Below are positions 7,441 through 13,393 of a DNA stretch of 14,376 nucleotides, piece by piece (within the stretch, counting starts at the first letter, position 1; each line of letters begins with the position of its first letter). The notes beneath the pieces are model-generated. The model saw nothing but the letters and a program-made list of their open reading frames with translations. It was not told the DNA's origin and did no database searches. Both the position numbers and the translations under genes were made by a program. The stretch covers positions 1 through 14,376 of the forward strand of contig JBOFSQ010000040.1 of the NCBI GenBank assembly GCA_051651625.1, given 5' to 3'. Origin of the DNA: JBOFSQ01 sp051651625. GTDB taxonomy: Bacteria; Planctomycetota; Planctomycetia; Pirellulales; Thermoguttaceae.

Positions 7441-7923
7441 TCTCGATTGTTCCTCCTGCGAGGATACACACCGGGCACCAACACGCTCGAAAGCGCGTTC
7501 CACGAACGCAAGCACGCCAAACAAGTACCGAGTCGTCACCTCGAAACTCGAAACGCATTCACAATTCGCTGGTACCAAACGGGACGTGCATCCAGAAAAC
7601 AAACGGACGCCACGACCGAATCAAGGAAAGCAAGTGCGGGAATTGTAGCGGGTCATGACGATTATGCAAGTTGTCGCGGTTATTTTGTGTGGGACAACCG
7701 CCTCAACACAAAATACGCTTGGCATAGCGGAAGCGATTGGGTGTTTGGGGTAAATGGGCGGAATGGCGAAGGGTGTTTTTGTGTAGGGTTTGGTATATGG
7801 TTCCATCTCGCCAGTCTCCGCATTAGGCTTAATTACATTGCTATACCCCTCCCCAAACTGTTTTTCCGTGTATACTGGGCGTGTGGCGGTGGCGTAAACG
7901 TAGCGTACAAAAAGGGGATAACT
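7441..7923. other. 483-nt gene-free region between divergent genes
   Basis: No convincing gene is seen. The frames that are open here are upstream extensions of the flanking genes, or short and without recognisable protein character. It must hold the promoters of the two divergent genes. A TATACT box on the plus strand (7871-7876) lies about 50 nt before the cytidylyltransferase-like start, but without a recognisable -35. A perfect 10-bp inverted repeat, TATTTTGTGT / ACACAAAATA (7681-7690 and 7706-7715, 15-nt spacer), could be an operator or hairpin. Confidence 0.5.
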
Positions 7924-8688
7924 ATGAAAAGTGGGCGTATTCTCGGTGTCGTCAAAGGTGTTCTCCTCACAGAGCGTCAGCGGACGAGTCTTCAGCGGCG
8001 TATCGACGGACGTAGCGTTTTGGAGTGGGTCATACGCCAAGTGAGCGACGCCGAACAGCTCGATGGCGTCGTGCTTTTGACCGATTCCGATTACGACGCT
8101 GAAGTAGTGCGACGTTTTGCCCCGTCCGATGTACCCGTTGCGATAGCCGACGCGATGGACACCCTATCTTGTCTGCGGCACGTCGTTGACCAGTTTCCCG
8201 CCGACAGCTACGTCTTTCTCGGTGCAGACTGGCCGTTTGTCGATCCGGCGATCATCGATCAGCTTGTCTCGGCGTCGCGGCGCGATGCAGAGTACCACTA
8301 CGTCGCGTTTCGCTTTGCGAACGAGTGCTTCAGCATTCATCGCCCGTTTGGGCTGTTCCCAGAATGGTACTCCGCAGCGGCGATCCGATCAGCACACACC
8401 CACGCCCTCGACAAAGTCCATCGCAATCTCCCCGGCACATTCTTCATAGACAACGCTGCCGATTACCGGATCGAAATGCTCCCCGCACCACTGCTGCTTG
8501 ACCGGCTCGACACTCGTCTCACTGTCGCTACCGAGGAAGATTGGGAAAACGCGATGATGCTCCACGAGGCTATGGGGAACGATGTCTGCGATCTCGCCAA
8601 AGTTTCGGTCGTTCTCAAAGAGCACCCGCAAATGCGTCAGCGAATGGCGTCGGCAAACAGCGTCGCCAAACAAGAACACGAAGCGTAA
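7924..8688 (+). CDS. Cytidylyltransferase-like (nucleotidyltransferase fold) protein
   Basis: The protein has 254 residues from the ATG at 7924, preceded by AAAGGGGAT; the frame is open back to 7447 but that part has no protein character. The N-terminal half fits the fold of CMP-sugar synthetases such as SpsF/NeuA: LLTERQRTSLQRRIDGRSVLEWVIRQV (14-40), DGVVLLTDSDYDAEVV (47-62) and VFLGADWPFVDPAIIDQL (97-114), the last matching the usual D-x-P-F-[IL]-D segment. The canonical A-R-x-G-S-x-R-L-P-x-K nucleotide loop is poorly conserved, so activity is uncertain. The C-terminal half (FSIHRPFGLFPEWYSAAAIRSA, then LPGTFFIDNAADYRIEMLPAP) is also like this family. Sugar activation for envelope polysaccharide is an inference. 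The last codons and TAA lie inside a 28-bp dispersed repeat. Confidence 0.75.
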   Translation: MKSGRILGVVKGVLLTERQRTSLQRRIDGRSVLEWVIRQVSDAEQLDGVVLLTDSDYDAEVVRRFAPSDVPVAIADAMDTLSCLRHVVDQFPADSYVFLGADWPFVDPAIIDQLVSASRRDAEYHYVAFRFANECFSIHRPFGLFPEWYSAAAIRSAHTHALDKVHRNLPGTFFIDNAADYRIEMLPAPLLLDRLDTRLTVATEEDWENAMMLHEAMGNDVCDLAKVSVVLKEHPQMRQRMASANSVAKQEHEA

Positions 8689-8695
8689 GCGAGTG
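8668..8695 (+). repeat. 28-bp gene-end repeat, copy at the end of the cytidylyltransferase-like gene
   Basis: It is identical over 28 bases to the minus strand at 4286-4259. Here it supplies the last codons (KQEHEA) and the TAA stop of the gene, so the C-terminus may have been created by the insertion of the repeat or by its recruitment. Confidence 0.75.
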
Positions 8696-8707
8696 GCCAA
8701 TGGTGAG

Positions 8708-8727
8708 CGGTGGCTGTAAAGCCACCG
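8708..8727. terminator. Hairpin between convergent genes, possible bidirectional terminator
   Basis: CGGTGGCT and AGCCACCG form a perfect 8-bp stem around a GTAA tetraloop (GNRA class). It lies between the ends of two convergent genes (stops at 8688 and 8758), where a shared terminator is expected. There is no clear T run on either side, so it may act only as a 3'-end stabiliser. Confidence 0.5.
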
Positions 8728-8757
8728 GTTGAATCTTCACACGCTCAACGGGCGGCA

Positions 8758-9645
8758 TCACTGCCGCCGCTCGCACAGAATGGAACGACGGATTCGGGCA
8801 TCGACGAGAAGAAGTCCGCACGCCAAAACCAGCACCGCGATCCGTGGCCAAAGTGTTGTAGCGACGGATGACGACGCAAATTGTTCGTCGCCTTCGGCAA
8901 CGTCGAGACAACGGTCGAGCAGCGCAGGGAACAGCGGACTGGTGCCGAGCGACGACATCGCCTCTTCGGGCGACGTGTGCCAGACAAAGATTTGCGGCTG
9001 CGTTACCGATTGGCTGATGAGTGTGAATCGTTCGCCATCGGCACCTTCGGCGACGATGATTGGCCGCAAGTTTTTGTCGGGCGACGCCAACGTCCAAACG
9101 CTTTTGAGCGTGACGCGAAACTTTTCGAGGTGCGTCGCAAACGGCGCGACGATTGGACTGTTCACATCTTCCGCGCGCAAAACAACCCCTTGCGGCGACG
9201 CGAAATCTCGTCGCTGAAATCTTGCGTTCTCAACGCCCGCGAGTTCGACGTCGGTCGTGTTACCGAGAATCACCACCGCTGGCGACGCCACATCTTCTCG
9301 GTTCTCCACGGCCATTTGTCGGCGTACTGTTTCGAGTGCCCGCGCGACGTGTGGTGAAACGTTGTCGCTGATGAGAATCGTCGTGGCGTGAGACGGCGAC
9401 GTATTTGGTGCCCACGTCGGCGCGCTGAAGAAGGCGATCATCGCCACGATGGTTGTCATCCGAACGATGGTTGCGATGATGTCGTGTTCGCGCCGCCACC
9501 ACGGCGTCTGCCGCGCACCAGCGGCGAGAATCGCCATCGCGCCCCACTGGCGAATAACCGGAGCCGTGCGACGACGTAACAGCAGCAGCGGAACCAACAC
9601 CAGCGGAATCGCAAACCAAAATTTCGGAGCAAGAAATGTGAGCAT
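8758..9645 (-). CDS. BatA-type membrane protein (aerotolerance regulator N-terminal domain-like)
   Basis: The protein has 295 residues if it starts at MLTFLAPKFWFAIPLVLVPL; 18 codons upstream in frame fall in an intergenic repeat and are unlikely to be used. The first 80 residues show the two-helix BatA N-terminal pattern (PF07584-like): helix about 8-23, RRR, a short amphipathic part, then helix about 57-75. A long soluble part (about 80-262) follows, then a third helix (about 268-283) with a basic tail. No VWA metal site (D-x-S-x-S) is visible; TTILISDNVSP (about 86-96) sits where such a site might be. It would be an inner-membrane protein with most of its mass between helices 2 and 3. The other genes of a Bat operon (MoxR, DUF58, BatB) are not next to it. 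Function is unknown. Confidence 0.75.
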   Translation of the reverse strand: MLTFLAPKFWFAIPLVLVPLLLLRRRTAPVIRQWGAMAILAAGARQTPWWRREHDIIATIVRMTTIVAMIAFFSAPTWAPNTSPSHATTILISDNVSPHVARALETVRRQMAVENREDVASPAVVILGNTTDVELAGVENARFQRRDFASPQGVVLRAEDVNSPIVAPFATHLEKFRVTLKSVWTLASPDKNLRPIIVAEGADGERFTLISQSVTQPQIFVWHTSPEEAMSSLGTSPLFPALLDRCLDVAEGDEQFASSSVATTLWPRIAVLVLACGLLLVDARIRRSILCERRQ

Positions 9646-9658
9646 GCGAGACACCGTC

Positions 9659-9762
9659 AGACCCGTGACGGGTCGATTTGTAGGCTTCGCCCTCCGCAAG
9701 ACCGCGGCCTCGATGGGTCGCTACCGTTTCGGTACGGAAAATTCAAACCGTCTTGAGTATAC
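9659..9762 (-). repeat. About 100-bp hairpin-rich dispersed element, copy A
   Basis: It is nearly identical, in inverted orientation, to 12236-12332 (a few mismatches over about 95 bp). On the plus strand it holds GACCCG-TGA-CGGGTC (9660-9674), then the shared stretch GATTTGTAGGCTTCGCCCTC, then GCGGCC/GGTCGC (9704-9721) and TTTC/GAAA (9727-9740), and it ends with ACCGTCTTGAGTATA. Read toward its downstream gene (minus strand) it begins with TATACT (9761-9756) and ends 14 nt before the BatA-like start. It lies between trmB and that gene. No transposase is linked. Confidence 0.85.
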
Positions 9763-9774
9763 AAGAAACCGCTG

Positions 9775-10443
9775 TCAACTCGTTTTCACAAACTCTGCGC
9801 GATAGACGGCCTGTCCGTGGAGGAGCGTGCGGCGTTCAAAGTGTGTCGAGAAGTCGTCCTCTTCTTGCGGCGGTGCGTCACCAGCATCTTTTGTTTCGGA
9901 GACGAGCGAGAGCGATGTTGACGTTGTCACGGTCTTTTTTCCAGCGACGAAATACTCTTCAACATCGGTCCAAAAATGGAGACGCCCTCCGGTGACGAGG
10001 CGTCGTTCGATGAGCTGCACGACATCTGTACGAACGATACGTCTGCGACGGTGTGCGCGTTTCCACCACGGGTCGGGAAAATAGATATGAACAGCGGTGA
10101 GTGACGCATCGGGGAGAAAATCTCGCAAAACTTCAGCGGCGTCACCGCAGAGTATACGGGCGTTGTCGAGACCGCCACAATCACGGGCCGCGCGTGCAAG
10201 CGTTGCCGCAGCGAACGACGCATACTTCGGCCCGATCTCAACTCCCAAGAAGAGGTGGTTTGGCCGCGACGCGGCGGCCTTGGCAAGAAACATCCCCTTG
10301 CCGCTGCCGATCTCAAGTTCTAGCGGAGCGACGCGCCCGAAGAGCGCAGCTACATCCCACGGACGCGGAAGCATATCCGGCGTCAGACGATACCACGCAT
10401 AATCGAGAGCGGGCGAAATTTTCGGCAGATGACGTCGCCCCAT
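9775..10443 (-). CDS. trmB: tRNA (guanine-N7-)-methyltransferase TrmB
   Basis: The protein has 222 residues, typical of TrmB, which makes m7G at position 46 of the tRNA variable loop using S-adenosylmethionine. Visible are the SAM-binding motif LELEIGSGKGMFLA (41-54), FLGVEIGPKYAS, the CGDA acidic motif, and the signature HIYFPDPWWKRAHRRRRI (118-135) that recognises tRNA. The C-terminal STHFERR (about 198-204) matches the family's T-x-F-E region. No strong ribosome-binding site is seen. The start lies 9 nt after the stop of a 32-codon gene for a basic protein, so the two are probably cotranscribed and may be translationally coupled. It is followed by dispersed element copy A. Confidence 0.96.
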   Translation of the reverse strand: MGRRHLPKISPALDYAWYRLTPDMLPRPWDVAALFGRVAPLELEIGSGKGMFLAKAAASRPNHLFLGVEIGPKYASFAAATLARAARDCGGLDNARILCGDAAEVLRDFLPDASLTAVHIYFPDPWWKRAHRRRRIVRTDVVQLIERRLVTGGRLHFWTDVEEYFVAGKKTVTTSTSLSLVSETKDAGDAPPQEEDDFSTHFERRTLLHGQAVYRAEFVKTS

Positions 10444-10452
10444 AAGTCAACG

Positions 10453-10551
10453 TCAGGTCTTGATCGCCTTACGCTTCAACCGACGCGCCGCCTTGCAGGC
10501 AGGGCGTTTCCCGTGATTCGCTTTCTTGAGTTTCCGATGCGTTGTTGACAT
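10453..10551 (-). CDS. Very small, highly basic protein upstream of trmB
   Basis: The 32-residue protein begins MSTTHRKLKKANHGKRPACK and ends KRKAIKT. It carries 13 Lys/Arg plus 2 His, with one Cys and no acidic residue. It starts at an ATG with GGGGG about 5 nt upstream, ends with TGA, and is followed 9 nt later by trmB. Support for a real gene comes from its protein-like composition, the ribosome-binding site, two promoter-like sequences upstream and the tight spacing to trmB. The composition suggests RNA or ribosome binding, as in very small ribosomal proteins, but no established family is recognised. Similar short basic proteins of planctomycetes may exist; this was not checked. Confidence 0.75.
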   Translation of the reverse strand: MSTTHRKLKKANHGKRPACKAARRLKRKAIKT

Positions 10552-10608
10552 AAAACCCCCAGAGACTATTTCAAGTTGACCAGTTTAGACACAAACAAAC
10601 AGCGGCGG

Positions 10609-10636
10609 ATTGTAACGTTTTTTTTGCAGACACCAA
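10609..10636 (-). promoter_or_regulatory. Promoter candidate for the small basic gene and trmB (proximal)
   Basis: On the minus strand TTGGTG (10636-10631), a 16-nt spacer containing an A8 run, and TACAAT (10614-10609). The start codon is about 58 nt further on. Confidence 0.5.
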
Positions 10637-10680
10637 GTTCCCCTCAAACAATTTGTTTGGCGGAACCGCAATTCGCTACG

Positions 10681-10781
10681 CCCGTTGCGGGTAGATTTGT
10701 AGGCTTCGCGTTTTGTTGTGCTTGGGCTTGCGGCAATGACACCCCGCTTTGGCACGAGAAATTTCAGCCGTTTTGAGTATA
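10681..10781 (-). repeat. Dispersed element, diverged copy C
   Basis: Both ends match copy A: CCCG-TTG-CGGG followed by GATTTGTAGGCTTCGC at one end, and GAAATTTCAGCCGTTTTGAGTATA against GAAAATTCAAACCGTCTTGAGTATA-like sequence at the other. The middle (about 10711-10755) is unrelated or heavily diverged. The spacing of the ends is about the same as in A. Its orientation relative to the downstream small gene is the same as for the other copies. Confidence 0.7.
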
Positions 10782-10803
10782 TCTTGACCCGTTATTGGTT
10801 CAA
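10776..10803 (-). promoter_or_regulatory. Promoter candidate at the edge of dispersed element copy C (distal)
   Basis: On the minus strand TTGAAC (10803-10798), a 16-nt spacer and TATACT (10781-10776). The -10 box is the conserved edge of the dispersed element, so a transcript from here would carry the element as its 5' leader before the small basic gene. Confidence 0.5.
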
Positions 10804-10934
10804 TTCCTCTCCCCCCGCCTTGAAAAAATGTAAATGCGAGTAGAATACGCCCTCCTTTGGACTGTACGTTAGGTGTTTATGTGCGGTGCGTTCGATGTTT
10901 CGGGCCGCCGAGTTTTGAGTGAGAAGGAAGTTTT

Positions 10935-11585
10935 ATGGTCGATGTTCACAAGTTGTCTGTTGAGTTGCGTGGAGAGGTCGGGAAGCGGCGGAATCGTCGT
11001 CTGCGTGCTGCGGGACGTGTCCCGGCGGTACTCTATGGCCACCAGCAACCGTGCGTTAATCTGTCTCTGGCCAACGACGAAATCGAGGCGATTGTGCGTC
11101 ACGGCCATCGCTTTGTCAGTCTCACTGGTGCGACGCAAGACCAAGCCTTCGTCACTGAATGTCAGTGGGATACTTGGGGCTCGCGTCTCTTGCACGTTGA
11201 CTTGACGCGGGTAAGTGCCCACGAAAAAGTTCACGTCACCGTGCCGGTAGAGTTGCGCGGCGAAGCACCGGGAGTGCGGGAAGGTGGTGTTGTAAAACAC
11301 TCGCTCCACGAGATTTCGCTTGAGTGCGAAGCGGCAGCAGTCCCCGAAAAGATTGATGTCAACATCAACCACCTTCAGCTCAACCAAATCATACACGTCA
11401 GCGACTTGGTGCTCCTCGCCGGTGTGCGTTCGCTTGTTGATGCTGGCATGGTCGTCGTCTCGTGTGGTATCGCTGTCGAAGTTGCAGAGACAACCGATGC
11501 TGGCGATGTCGGTGCCGAACCCGAACTGATCGGACGTAAGAAGGCCGCCGAAGACGAAGAAGAGACAAAGCCCGAAAAGAAGTAA
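10935..11585 (+). CDS. rplY: 50S ribosomal protein bL25 (general stress protein CTC form)
   Basis: The protein has 216 residues: an N-terminal bL25 domain that binds 5S rRNA plus the C-terminal beta domain of the long CTC/TL5 form. The N-terminus shows the family pattern RGEVGKRRNRRLRAAGRVPAVLYG (about 12-35), then the HVDLTRV segment (about 92-98). The CTC domain follows with VPVELRGEAPGVREGGVV (about 108-125) and a late IHVSDL. It ends in an acidic/basic tail (AAEDEEETKPEKK), common for this family in planctomycetes. The ATG at 10935 is preceded by AAGGAAG at good distance. It heads the plus-strand cluster with pth, rpsF and ssb, 24 nt before pth. Confidence 0.95.
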   Translation: MVDVHKLSVELRGEVGKRRNRRLRAAGRVPAVLYGHQQPCVNLSLANDEIEAIVRHGHRFVSLTGATQDQAFVTECQWDTWGSRLLHVDLTRVSAHEKVHVTVPVELRGEAPGVREGGVVKHSLHEISLECEAAAVPEKIDVNINHLQLNQIIHVSDLVLLAGVRSLVDAGMVVVSCGIAVEVAETTDAGDVGAEPELIGRKKAAEDEEETKPEKK

Positions 11586-11609
11586 AACTGCTGACGAGGG
11601 CGCGAACAG

Positions 11610-12227
11610 ATGAAATTGGTTGTCGGGTTGGGAAACCCCGGTCGGGAGTATAGCCAAACGCGGCACAATATCGGTTACATCGTCCTTGCCGAGTTGGCGT
11701 CGCGCTGGGGGGCTGGTGAACGGCCACGGACAAAGTTTCACGCCGACACGTTAGATGTCACTGTGCAGGGCGAGAAAGTCTTGCTACTTTGCCCGACGAC
11801 ATACATGAACCGCAGCGGACTCGCGGTAGGCGAGGCGGCGGCGTTTTACAAATTGACACCAAACGAAGTGTTGGTTGTCGGTGACGATATGGACTTGCCG
11901 TGTGGACAGCTTCGCTTTCGCGAGCGCGGTTCATCAGGCGGACAAAAGGGGTTGCGTGACGTGTTGCGTGCCCTAGGAACAGAAGAGGTGCCGCGACTCC
12001 GCGTCGGGATCGGACGACCGCCCGAAAGAGTTGACGCGGCTGATTACGTTTTGGCGACGTTCGCACCGGAGGAGCGAGCGATGCTTCCGCAAATCCTCCA
12101 CGATGCCGTAGCGATTGTCGAGATGTGGGTAACACAAGGTGCCGCCGCCGTCGTTGACCACAACACACCGCGAAACAGCAAACCACAAAACAGTACGCAG
12201 AGAAACAGCACTCGCCCAGCAAATTGA
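11610..12227 (+). CDS. pth: Peptidyl-tRNA hydrolase
   Basis: The protein has 205 residues and releases peptides from prematurely dropped peptidyl-tRNA. Family motifs are MKLVVGLGNPGREY (1-14), TRHNIGY with the catalytic His19, TYMNRSG with Asn67, GDDMDLP with the conserved Asp, and GSSGGQKGL (108-115). In the E. coli enzyme the last motif reads G-G-H-N-G-L; here the His113/Asn114 pair is Gln112-Lys113. The remaining catalytic residues are present, so activity is likely. The last 20 residues (about 184-205) are a low-complexity Asn/Ser/Arg tail (NTPRNSKPQNSTQRNSTRPAN-like) outside the usual fold. GAGGG lies about 9 nt before the ATG. The gene sits 24 nt after rplY, a common pairing, and is followed by dispersed element copy B. 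Confidence 0.96.
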   Translation: MKLVVGLGNPGREYSQTRHNIGYIVLAELASRWGAGERPRTKFHADTLDVTVQGEKVLLLCPTTYMNRSGLAVGEAAAFYKLTPNEVLVVGDDMDLPCGQLRFRERGSSGGQKGLRDVLRALGTEEVPRLRVGIGRPPERVDAADYVLATFAPEERAMLPQILHDAVAIVEMWVTQGAAAVVDHNTPRNSKPQNSTQRNSTRPAN

Positions 12228-12235
12228 ACCTGTTT

Positions 12236-12332
12236 CAAGACGGTTTGAATTTCCCGCAAGGAAACGGTAGCGGCCCATCGAGGCCGCGGTCTTGCGGAGG
12301 GCGAAGCCTACAAATCGACCCGTAACGGGTCT
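12236..12332 (+). repeat. Dispersed element, copy B, in the rpsF leader region
   Basis: This is the reverse complement of copy A with a few changes. Hairpins on the plus strand are TTTCC-CGCAA-GGAAA (12250-12264), GCGGCC-CATCGA-GGCCGC (12270-12287) and GACCCG-TAA-CGGGTC (12317-12331). It fills nearly the whole gap between pth and rpsF. The TATACT seen at the edge of copies A and C is absent here; the sequence there is TGTTTC. Confidence 0.85.
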
Positions 12333-12362
12333 AACACTCCACAATTTTGAAGGAGCCGTCCG

Positions 12363-12800
12363 TTGTCAACAGAAAAGACGAAGACAGAAAATCGCGTGAA
12401 CGAACGAGTCTACGAGGCGTTGTTCATTTTTGATTCCGATCAGTACGGTCGCAACCCGGAGGGTGTCTCTGGTTTTGTTTCGCGTGAGGTCGAGAGTCGG
12501 GGTGGAGAGGTTTTGGTCCACCGTTTGTGGGAGGAGCGTCGTCTCGCCTACCCAATCAATGGGCACCGGCGCGGGACATACTGGCTCACCTACTTCAAGA
12601 TCGGTACAGATCAACTCAAAGACCTGAACCGACAGTTCCAAATTACAGACAACATCTTGCGCTTCATTTTCGTTCGGCTCGAACCGAAGCTCGTCGATGC
12701 ACTCGTGGAATATGCCAAGACCGGCACTTTTCATCCAGTTGGCGACGAGGCCGCACTCGAAGCAATCGACGCGGTGGTCGATGATGTTATTGAAGTGTGA
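12363..12800 (+). CDS. rpsF: 30S ribosomal protein bS6 (TTG start)
   Basis: The protein has 145 residues. The bS6 fold is shown by VYEALFIFDSDQYG, then EVESRGGEVLVHRLWEERRLAYPINGHRRGTYWLTYFK (about 41-78) and the segment NRQFQITDNILRFIFVRLE. The start is TTG at 12363, since GAAGGAG lies 7 nt upstream and no ATG or GTG is better placed. The protein is longer than many bS6 at both ends, with an acidic C-terminus (EAIDAVVDDVIEV). It lies between pth and ssb, and rpsF-ssb adjacency is widespread. Its leader holds dispersed element copy B. Autoregulation by S6:S18 leaders is known in other bacteria, but the same element also lies at unrelated genes here. Confidence 0.95.
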   Translation: MSTEKTKTENRVNERVYEALFIFDSDQYGRNPEGVSGFVSREVESRGGEVLVHRLWEERRLAYPINGHRRGTYWLTYFKIGTDQLKDLNRQFQITDNILRFIFVRLEPKLVDALVEYAKTGTFHPVGDEAALEAIDAVVDDVIEV

Positions 12801-12859
12801 ACGTGCGGCGCGTTGCTTGAAGGTTAACTTTCGGAGTAAAGAAAAGGTGGGGGTGTATT

Positions 12860-13357
12860 ATGGCGTCCTTCAATCGAGTCATTCTCCTTGGGAATCTTAC
12901 CCGCAACCCTGAGGTACGTTACATTCCGAACGGTACTGCCGTTTGCGACATCGGACTCGCTGTTAATGACCGTCGCAAAAACAGCGCGGGCGAATTTGTT
13001 GAAGAGGTGACTTTCGTTGACGTAACGTTGTGGGGGCGTACCGCCGAAGTTGCTGGCGAGTATCTCACCAAAGGAGCACCCGTCCTCATCGAAGGACGCC
13101 TCAAGCTCGACACTTGGGAAACAGAAGGCCAGAAGCGTTCCAAACTGAAGGTCGTCGGCGAGGTTATGCAAATGGTCGGCAGCCGCGACGGTAGCGGCGG
13201 CGGTGGCGGTGGAAATCGCGGAGCAGGCGGTGGAAGCAGTAACGGCGGTAGTGCAAACAGCAGCAGCCCACCTCGCAGCAACACTGGTGGCGGTGGCGGT
13301 TATTCACCATCACAAAACGATATGGACGGCGGCGGTAGTTCCGATATTCCGTTCTGA
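12860..13357 (+). CDS. ssb: Single-stranded DNA-binding protein
   Basis: The protein has 165 residues. The OB-fold domain (about 1-108) begins MASFNRVILLGNLTRNPEVRY and includes FVDVTLWGRTAEVAGEYLTKG and LIEGRLKLDTWE. A Gly/Ser/Asn-rich linker follows (about 112-155), ending with the SSB tip DIPF that binds partner proteins. The tip is shorter in acidic residues than in E. coli. An AAGGTG-GGGG stretch precedes the ATG. The gene follows rpsF by 59 nt and is probably cotranscribed with it, supplying replication and repair with ssDNA coverage. Confidence 0.97.
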   Translation: MASFNRVILLGNLTRNPEVRYIPNGTAVCDIGLAVNDRRKNSAGEFVEEVTFVDVTLWGRTAEVAGEYLTKGAPVLIEGRLKLDTWETEGQKRSKLKVVGEVMQMVGSRDGSGGGGGGNRGAGGGSSNGGSANSSSPPRSNTGGGGGYSPSQNDMDGGGSSDIPF

Positions 13358-13393
13358 CGTAGTGAGACGCACATCCAGTAGCGTACCAAGTTA

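Larger units (their letters stand above)
10552..10934. other. 383-nt divergent intergenic region between the small basic gene and rplY
   Basis: It holds the promoters of two divergent units and dispersed element copy C (10681-10781). Toward rplY, TTGAAA (10820-10825) and TAGAAT (10841-10846) look promoter-like, but the 15-nt spacer is short. Toward the small gene there are two better candidates, listed separately. The rest shows no gene. Confidence 0.6.

Noticed and set aside
7447..7923. 159-codon N-terminal extension of the cytidylyltransferase-like frame
   Set aside because: The family begins at the ATG at 7924 with a nearby ribosome-binding site; the extension has no protein-like pattern.
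7621..8040. 139-codon minus-strand frame in the divergent region
   Set aside because: It overlaps the start of the plus-strand gene, has no ribosome-binding site and no recognisable protein features.
9561..9805. Plus-strand frame through copy A reading RPVTGRFVGFALRKTAASMG, also present on the minus strand through copy B and partly in copy C
   Set aside because: The shared peptide is due to the shared repeat. It has no start or ribosome-binding site of its own, and its flanks differ at each copy, so it is not supported as a gene.
10869..11741. 290-codon minus-strand frame opposite rplY
   Set aside because: rplY on the plus strand has clear bL25 motifs, a ribosome-binding site and operon context; the antisense frame has none.
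12228..12362. Copy B considered as a specific S6:S18-binding rpsF leader
   Set aside because: Near-identical sequence occurs before an unrelated membrane-protein gene, so specificity for rpsF is not supported.
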